Source of the DNA: Desulfobacteraceae bacterium
Lineage (GTDB): Bacteria > Desulfobacterota > DSM-4660 > Desulfatiglandales > JALVMZ01
NCBI GenBank assembly: GCA_027032655.1
Contig: JALVMZ010000086.1
Location: forward strand, 1-19,371
Reading direction: 5' to 3'
Length of the DNA: 19,371 bases
Each line of letters starts with the position of its first letter. The first letter of the stretch is position 1. Below the pieces are notes generated by a model. The model made no database searches and was not told where the DNA came from. It was given only the letters and a program-made list of their open reading frames with translations. Shown one piece after another: positions 14,296 to 19,371 of this stretch. The translations under genes and the position numbers were made by a program.

Positions 14296-15579
14296 ATGGT
14301 TCAAAGAATTAATAACTTCAGAAATGTGGGCTTTATATCAACCAGGATTTCAGGGACTGATGGTGTCTCCTTAGAGATTGCAAAGTGGGCAAGTGTGCTT
14401 GAACGGAATGCCCTCAGTTGCTTCTATTTTTCAGGCGAAAATGATAGAACACCTGAGCGTTGTATGTTGGTGGAAGAGGCTCATTTCCAGCATCCCGAGA
14501 TACTTACACTCACTGATAAATGTTTTGGGACACCCCATCGAGATAAAGAGGTCACAAAGAGGATTCATACATTAAGAGATTATTTAAAAGAGAAGATATA
14601 TAAATTTGTGGATGAATTTGATATTGATCTTATAATACCTGAAAATGTGCTTGCAATACCCCTCAATATACCCCTTGCTCTTGCTCTTGCTGAGTTCATA
14701 GCAGAGACAGGAATCCCTACCATTGCCCACCACCATGATTTTTCATGGGAGAGGGACAGATTTCTGATAAATTGTGTGCAGGATTATATATCGTGGGCAT
14801 TTCCACCTGATCTGGATTCCATCCAGCATGTGGTAATAAACTCCATTGCAAGCAAGCAATTGAGTTTCAGAAAAGGGATTTCCAATACCATTATACCCAA
14901 TGTATATGATTTTGCAACGCCTCCGGTTAATAATCCAGAAAGGGCAAAGAGTCTGAGGGCTGAGATAGGTCTTGATGAAGATGACATATTTGTGCTTCAG
15001 CCCACAAGGGTTGTGCCCAGGAAGTGGATAGAAAGAAGCATTGAGATTGTTCATTTATTAAATTTAGAGAAACCAATACTTGTAATTTCGCATTCAGCAG
15101 ACGATGAGGGAGATGTATATAACAGGAGGATTCAGGAATATGCGAGAAACCTGGGGGTAAAAATTTTATCTATAGATAAACTGGTGAATCCCGAACATGA
15201 ATATAGCAATAAAGATGAAGATAAATATAACATAGGGGATGTATATCAATCAGCAGACCTTGTATGTTATCCATCCGGTTATGAAGGATTTGGGAATGCA
15301 TTCCTTGAAGCAATCTATTATCGAAGACCAATTGTGGTTAATCGTTATTCAATATATATATCTGATATTGAACCAAAGGGATTTGATGTAATAACCATTC
15401 AGGGATTTGTTACCTCTGATACCATAGATAGGATAAAAGAGGTATTATATGATAAGGATAGACTCAGGAAATTAACAGATTTAAACTATCAGCTTGGTAG
15501 AAGATATTTTTCATATGAAGTCCTTGAAAGGCATCTCTTAAGACTTATCGATGTCCTGAATATGCACTGTGGTTCGTAA
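14296..15579 (+). CDS. GT-B glycosyltransferase, GT4-like (first of pair)
   Basis: A 427-residue soluble glycosyltransferase of the GT-B fold that transfers sugar from a nucleotide sugar to an unknown acceptor. The C-terminal donor-binding half holds QPTRVVPRK (about residues 235-243), the usual Arg/Lys pair contacting the donor phosphates. It also holds the EX7E signature E330-E338 within YEGFGNAFLEA. The N-terminal half, with FISTRISGTDGVS near the start and IAHHHDFSWERDRF in the middle, would bind the acceptor. There is no signal peptide or membrane helix. AGGAGGGTG about 12 bases upstream supports the ATG at 14296. The stop overlaps the next gene's start as TAATG, so the two are translationally coupled. 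Retaining GT4 chemistry is inferred from the motif; the donor cannot be told from sequence. Confidence 0.85.
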   Translation: MVQRINNFRNVGFISTRISGTDGVSLEIAKWASVLERNALSCFYFSGENDRTPERCMLVEEAHFQHPEILTLTDKCFGTPHRDKEVTKRIHTLRDYLKEKIYKFVDEFDIDLIIPENVLAIPLNIPLALALAEFIAETGIPTIAHHHDFSWERDRFLINCVQDYISWAFPPDLDSIQHVVINSIASKQLSFRKGISNTIIPNVYDFATPPVNNPERAKSLRAEIGLDEDDIFVLQPTRVVPRKWIERSIEIVHLLNLEKPILVISHSADDEGDVYNRRIQEYARNLGVKILSIDKLVNPEHEYSNKDEDKYNIGDVYQSADLVCYPSGYEGFGNAFLEAIYYRRPIVVNRYSIYISDIEPKGFDVITIQGFVTSDTIDRIKEVLYDKDRLRKLTDLNYQLGRRYFSYEVLERHLLRLIDVLNMHCGS

Positions 15580-16832
15580 TGAAACGGAAATATAATGTTG
15601 CACTGCTTCATTACTCATGTCCTCCCATTGTTGGCGGAGTAGAAGAGGTTGTCCGTGAACAGGCCCATCTTCTTACAGGTTATTATCACAATGTAAAAGT
15701 ATTTTCAGGAGATGGGGGAAGATTTTATGAAAATATTGAGGTGGAGTTAAATCCTCTTCTTGGTTCTCGAAACAAGGATATCATAAAGGCACACGAGGAA
15801 AGTAAGGCTGGAAATACGAAGGTCCTTGAGAGTCTTAGTAAAGATATCTATAATTATCTGAGTGAACAGCTCAAGGGATTTGATATTCTTATTGCCCATA
15901 ATGTGCTGACCATGCCATATAACCTACCCCTCAGTGCAGGACTTCACAGGGTGGCCAGGGATGGGATAATTCCAATAATAAGCTGGAATCATGATTCCCC
16001 ATATTTTTATCCTGATTATCCAGCATATCTTGATGTTTTTCCGTGGAATATATTAAAAAGGGCTTATGCAGGGATATACTATGTTGCAATATCAGAGAGC
16101 AGGAAGAGGATGTTTTCAAAGTTATATGGGAAAAGAAAAAACTTATATGTAATACCAAATGGGATAGATCCAGTAAGATTTTTCAAACTGGATCCTTTAA
16201 CTGTCCGACTTATAAGAGAAGAAGATCTTTTTAGAGCTGAGTTTATAATGGTTCAACCATCCCGTTTGATACCCAGAAAGAATATAGAGCTATCAATAAA
16301 GGTTACCGCTGAACTACAAAAACTGGGTGTCAAGGCAAGATTACTAATAACAGGTGCCCATGATCCTCATGAACCAAAATCCCTTCGTTATTTTAATAAA
16401 TTAAGAAGAATTGCCAGAACTCATAACATAGAGAAAGATGTAATAATAATAACAGGACATAAGCTCAGTAGTGGCGAGAAACTTCGTTCAGATAGAATTA
16501 TAATCAGAGATCTTTATCTTATATCAGATGTCCTCTTCCTGCCAAGTATTCAGGAGGGTTTTGGAATTCCTCTGCTTGAAGCTGGAATGATAAAACTTCC
16601 TATTGTATGTTCTAATATTCCACCTTTTAAAGAGATTGGCGGAGATGATATATGTATGTTTGATATTGATGAAACTCCGGAAGAGATTGCCATCAAAATA
16701 AGGGATTTTGCTCAGGCACTTAAACCCCACAGAATGTTCAGGAAGGTTATATCTAATTATGCATGGGACAATATATATCATAAATATCTGTTTCCTCTTT
16801 TAAACAAAATTATAAATAAGAGAGATGTTTAA
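15579..16832 (+). CDS. GT-B glycosyltransferase, GT4-like (second of pair)
   Basis: A 417-residue protein related to its upstream neighbour. Both share an NVLxxPxNxPL segment followed by an IPxI-x3-HD motif in the acceptor half, and a QP(T/S)R-x2-PRK donor motif. The glycine-rich start is HYSCPPIVGGVEEVV, a common N-terminal loop of GT4 enzymes. The EX7E pair is E326-E334 in QEGFGIPLLEAG. No membrane segment is visible. The ATG overlaps the previous stop by one base. The two enzymes probably act in succession on one glycan or glycoside, since they are coupled yet clearly diverged. The product is unknown: no polymerase, flippase, phosphatase or transporter gene lies beside them. The HD-GYP gene starts 2 bases after the stop. 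Confidence 0.86.
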   Translation: MKRKYNVALLHYSCPPIVGGVEEVVREQAHLLTGYYHNVKVFSGDGGRFYENIEVELNPLLGSRNKDIIKAHEESKAGNTKVLESLSKDIYNYLSEQLKGFDILIAHNVLTMPYNLPLSAGLHRVARDGIIPIISWNHDSPYFYPDYPAYLDVFPWNILKRAYAGIYYVAISESRKRMFSKLYGKRKNLYVIPNGIDPVRFFKLDPLTVRLIREEDLFRAEFIMVQPSRLIPRKNIELSIKVTAELQKLGVKARLLITGAHDPHEPKSLRYFNKLRRIARTHNIEKDVIIITGHKLSSGEKLRSDRIIIRDLYLISDVLFLPSIQEGFGIPLLEAGMIKLPIVCSNIPPFKEIGGDDICMFDIDETPEEIAIKIRDFAQALKPHRMFRKVISNYAWDNIYHKYLFPLLNKIINKRDV

Positions 16833-16834
16833 TT

Positions 16835-18184
16835 ATGAATCTCACCCTTTCAGAAACAGAAGATAAATACAGGAGGATATTTACAAGACTTCCATATCCA
16901 ATATTTGTAACTGATAGAAAGGGATTTTTTATCGATGTCAATATAGCATGTATTGAATTTCTGGGTTATCATAATAGAGAAGATGTTATCGGGAAGAATG
17001 TGATTGAATTTTATGTAAATCCCGAGCACAGGGATAGGATTGTAGCTGAGTTAAAGAAAAAGACTGATGTCAGGTGGTTTGAGACATTCCTTAAGAGAAG
17101 AGATGGGACCGTTAGAGAGGTTGTTTTATCAATTTATACTTTAAGGGATAAGAAAGGAAAGATAATAGGCTATGAAGGAATATTAGATGATATTACAGAC
17201 ATAAGAAAGATGCAGAGGGAGATTGAAAATGCCGCTAAAGAGTGGAGGGAGACCTTTGATTCCATGATTGATGGTGTCATGATTGTAGGAGAAGATAAAA
17301 AGATAAAAAGAATAAATAAGGTATTTGCAGAACTATTTAATAGTAACCCAAAGGAACTTATCGGGAAACCATGCTATTCTTTGATTTTCGGAAAAGATAA
17401 GCCATGCACTGTCTGTCCTCAGAAAAGACTTCTTGAAAGAGGGGGATCAGAAATATGGGATGAGCATCTTTACCATCTTAATAAGACATTCCATATCTCA
17501 ATGAGTCTTATAAGAAGAGAAGCTAAAAATGCACAATTCGTCTATGTGTTTAGAGATATTGAAGAGTTTCTGGATACAAAATTAAAATTAAAGAAATCAC
17601 AGTTCCTTCTGAATCAGAGCTTCAGGGGAATTACTCTTGCAATGGCAAAACTGGTGGAGCAACGAGATCCTTACACTTCCGGTCATGGTGAAAGGGTTTC
17701 TGTAATATCAGAGCGAATAGCAAAAGAAATGGGACTGGGAGAAGAGAATGTGGAAGGGATTCGTATCTGTGGCTTGCTTCATGATATTGGAAAGATTTCC
17801 GTTCCAGTTGAGATTTTGAATAAGAGCACCAAGTTAACTGAACTTGAATTTAAATTCATAAAACTCCATCCTGTTACTGGATATGAGATACTCAAGAATA
17901 TAAGGTTTCCCTGGCCAATCGCAGAAGTTACTCTCCAGCATCATGAAAGACTTAATGGTTCAGGTTATCCCCATGGACTTAAGGGTAATGAAATAATTAT
18001 GGAGGCAAGGATACTTGCTGTGGCAGATGTTGTGGAGGCAATAAGTTCTCACAGGCCCTATAGACCTGCCCTAGGAACTGAGGTGGCAATGGATGAGATA
18101 AAAAAGGGCAGGGGACTTCTCTATGACCCTGATGTTGTCGATAGATGTTTAAGTCTCTATCAGAGGGATGCTCTGGGGATATAA
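16835..18184 (+). CDS. PAS-PAS-HD-GYP cyclic-di-GMP phosphodiesterase
   Basis: A 449-residue soluble protein. PAS 1 (about 10-125) ends in the usual DDITDIRK linker. PAS 2 (about 133-245) contains three cysteines, C180, C191 and C194, in a GKPC-x10-CTVCP arrangement suggestive of metal or redox sensing. A short coiled linker leads to an HD-GYP domain (about 262-445). That domain holds H284 (SGHGERV), the H316-D317 pair (LLHDIGK), H345 (LHPVTGYE), H369/H370 (QHHERLNGSGYPHGL), GYP at 377-379 and D398 (AVADVVEA). HD-GYP proteins hydrolyse c-di-GMP with a binuclear or trinuclear iron-type centre; the ligands needed are present, so activity is likely. It is the last gene of the PilZ-GT-GT cluster, 2 bases after the second glycosyltransferase, and would lower the signal that PilZ senses. 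Its stop is 2 bases from the convergent gene. Confidence 0.92.
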   Translation: MNLTLSETEDKYRRIFTRLPYPIFVTDRKGFFIDVNIACIEFLGYHNREDVIGKNVIEFYVNPEHRDRIVAELKKKTDVRWFETFLKRRDGTVREVVLSIYTLRDKKGKIIGYEGILDDITDIRKMQREIENAAKEWRETFDSMIDGVMIVGEDKKIKRINKVFAELFNSNPKELIGKPCYSLIFGKDKPCTVCPQKRLLERGGSEIWDEHLYHLNKTFHISMSLIRREAKNAQFVYVFRDIEEFLDTKLKLKKSQFLLNQSFRGITLAMAKLVEQRDPYTSGHGERVSVISERIAKEMGLGEENVEGIRICGLLHDIGKISVPVEILNKSTKLTELEFKFIKLHPVTGYEILKNIRFPWPIAEVTLQHHERLNGSGYPHGLKGNEIIMEARILAVADVVEAISSHRPYRPALGTEVAMDEIKKGRGLLYDPDVVDRCLSLYQRDALGI

Positions 18185-18186
18185 TA

Positions 18187-18687
18187 TTAGCTAAACTCTA
18201 TCCTTTCTCTGAATCCAAATTCTATACTATTATCAAGATAGTAAATCAACTGAGGTCTGAAACGATAAAGTCTTACACTGAAGGCCCTGATCAATACATT
18301 TAATGTGAGCGAACCACTTCTTTGAAATAGCTCTTTCAGTAATGGAAACTTTCTCTTATATTCCTTGAATGCAGAATATGCAATGTCCTCCGATGAGACC
18401 TCCTCTATTGTTCCGGCCATCTGAAGTCCCTTTATATCCTTCCAGGTGTTTGATTCCGCAAATATGGCGCATGATGCTCTCCCTGTTGAAATTGCTTCCT
18501 TTATATGTCTTGAAGATGGAGAGGAGAAAAAGAAAAAGTCAGGACTTATAAATACATAATAGACCGGCGCACACCATGGTATTCCATTTTGGGCTGTTCC
18601 AATTGTCATTGTGAACTGCTTTTCTATTAATTTCTCAGCAAGTAAAGCGAGCTCTTTTTGATCCGGTTTCGTCTTTGATTTTTTCAT
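18187..18687 (-). CDS. Pyridoxamine 5'-phosphate oxidase-like flavin-binding protein
   Basis: A 166-residue cytoplasmic protein of the PNPOx-like split-barrel type. Recognisable features are the opening beta-strands MTIGTAQNGIPWCAPVYYVF, a run of aromatics (DFFFFSSPSSRH) where FMN-binding strands normally lie, RASCAIFAES, and LQMAGTIEEVS. These proteins are FMN- or F420-binding oxidoreductases or haem-binding relatives, so the true activity cannot be assigned. It is unlikely to be PdxH itself, because the PdxH C-terminal signature is not seen. Its ATG overlaps the stop of the acetyltransferase gene by one base, with AAAGAGGC upstream, so the two are coupled. Its 3' end stops 2 bases from the HD-GYP gene. 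A role in redox or cofactor metabolism is only a family-level inference. Confidence 0.75.
   Translation of the reverse strand: MKKSKTKPDQKELALLAEKLIEKQFTMTIGTAQNGIPWCAPVYYVFISPDFFFFSSPSSRHIKEAISTGRASCAIFAESNTWKDIKGLQMAGTIEEVSSEDIAYSAFKEYKRKFPLLKELFQRSGSLTLNVLIRAFSVRLYRFRPQLIYYLDNSIEFGFRERIEFS
18242..18268 (+). promoter_or_regulatory. Sigma-28-like site inside the PNPOx-like gene, antisense
   Basis: TAAATCAA at 18242-18249, 11 bases, then AACGATAA at 18261-18268. TAAA and CGATAA match the FliA consensus with exact spacing, but the rest of the -35 is poor. It points rightward, against the coding strand. It may be chance. Confidence 0.25.
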
Positions 18688-19124
18688 TAAGCCTCTTTAT
18701 CTGGTTTTTTTGAAAGTCTCATTATAATAGCATCTTCATTCCCATAGTATCCAGGAATTCGTTTTATTTTTTTAAAGCCTATTTTTTCATAGAATTTTAT
18801 TGCTCTCCTATTGGAAGGACGAACTTCGAGCCATAGTTTATTTTTTGATCTGGAGATTGCATAATTGATAAGTCTTTCTCCAAGCCCCTTTCTTCTAAAG
18901 TCCTTTTTGACAACAATTGATAGCAGATGTCCTGAATTTTCAAATAATATATAACCGGCAGGTTCTCCATTATAACTTATTACTACAAATCCATCCTGTA
19001 AATATTTTAAGTAATAAATAAATGTATCAGCGGATAGACTGGTCTTGGGATAGGATTCCTTTTCTATTTCAATTATCTGTTCAAGTGTATAACAGGAAGC
19101 AGGTTTTATACTTATTCGATTCAT
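18687..19124 (-). CDS. GNAT-family N-acetyltransferase, RimI-like
   Basis: A 145-residue GNAT acetyltransferase that uses acetyl-CoA. Motif A, binding the CoA pyrophosphate, is VVKKDFRRKGLGERLINYA (about residues 72-90, with the R-x2-G-x-G pattern). The next segment LWLEVRPSNRRAIKFYEKIG followed by GYYGNEDAIIMRL resembles RimI, which acetylates the N-terminus of ribosomal protein S18. RimI identity is likely but not certain, because many GNAT proteins share this pattern, so no symbol is given. The ribosome binding site is weak (AACGAG just before ATG). It is the first gene of a coupled pair with the PNPOx-like gene. The 247 bases to the window end hold no gene I can support. Confidence 0.82.
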   Translation of the reverse strand: MNRISIKPASCYTLEQIIEIEKESYPKTSLSADTFIYYLKYLQDGFVVISYNGEPAGYILFENSGHLLSIVVKKDFRRKGLGERLINYAISRSKNKLWLEVRPSNRRAIKFYEKIGFKKIKRIPGYYGNEDAIIMRLSKKPDKEA

Positions 19125-19347
19125 CTCGTTTTTCTGGGATTTACACAGGGAGGAATCACTCCCTCCTTTGCAAGATTGTTATGGATTTGTTGAGGATGAA
19201 ATTTGGTCATATCCTTTTGAATTTTGATTAGTTTTAAATATACTATGAAATCAAATTAAACCAATTTTTGTCTACATCCAAGTCTATTTGTTAGATAAAT
19301 CTAATTACCTTTATAAAAATAATGGTGAGAAAAAAATAAATGACAAT

Positions 19348-19365
19348 GCTCTAACAGCTCTAACA
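19348..19365. repeat. Tandem 9-base repeat at window edge
   Basis: Two perfect adjacent copies of GCTCTAACA (19348-19356 and 19357-19365). The window ends six bases later, so it cannot be told whether this is a pair or the start of a longer array. Confidence 0.5.
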
Positions 19366-19371
19366 TTACTC

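Noticed and set aside
19146..19165. GGGAG/CTCCC hairpin near 19150 as a terminator
   Set aside because: The stem is only 5 base pairs and neither side has a T-run; it could equally be a purine-rich leader of the acetyltransferase gene.

Overview
This window is an AT-rich bacterial chromosome segment. It holds 18 protein-coding genes I consider real (one cut by the left edge) and one tRNA. I see no insertion sequence, prophage, CRISPR array or other sign of recent transfer. The gene set points to a motile, Gram-negative-type bacterium: RNase G, a flagellar rod-like protein behind a sigma-28 promoter, PilZ and HD-GYP signalling, and a PAS-rich hybrid histidine kinase. An archaeal-type nicotinate phosphoribosyltransferase with a zinc knuckle, an NDP-forming acyl-CoA synthetase, a DUF1786 protein and a DUF523-DUF1722 fusion suggest an anaerobe of the Desulfobacterota or a neighbouring phylum. 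That placement is inference.

Layout. 1-2076: the 3' part of rng converges on a two-gene minus-strand operon (zinc ribbon, then a membrane-anchored J-domain protein). 2245-2317: tRNA-Thr(CGU) with its own promoter. 2449-5267: a plus-strand cluster of a DUF1786 ASKHA-fold protein, a TudS-like DUF523-DUF1722 protein and pyrF. 5391-5738: an orphan flagellar rod-like gene on the minus strand, with a near-consensus sigma-28 promoter at 5769-5795. 5925-9929: a plus-strand operon of nicotinate phosphoribosyltransferase, a divergent Tpt1/KptA-like protein and a fused NDP-forming acyl-CoA synthetase, behind a good sigma-70 promoter. 9916-11256: mtaB on the minus strand. 11721-13655: a PAS-PAS hybrid histidine kinase. 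13874-18184: a tight PilZ, glycosyltransferase, glycosyltransferase, PAS-PAS-HD-GYP cluster. 18187-19124: a minus-strand pair, a GNAT acetyltransferase followed by an FMN-binding pyridoxamine-oxidase-like protein.

How the genes work together. RNA metabolism recurs along the left two-thirds (RNase G, tRNA-Thr, a TudS-like desulfurase, a Tpt1/KptA relative, MtaB), though in separate transcription units. The right third looks like a cyclic-di-GMP module: a c-di-GMP receptor (PilZ), two related GT-B glycosyltransferases and a c-di-GMP phosphodiesterase (HD-GYP) on one probable transcript, next to a sensory kinase. The most distinctive points are the sigma-28-driven orphan rod-like gene, the KptA-like protein whose NAD/catalytic residues are partly replaced, and the PilZ-GT-GT-HD-GYP operon. 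Convergent genes overlap or abut at three places, leaving no room for ordinary terminators.
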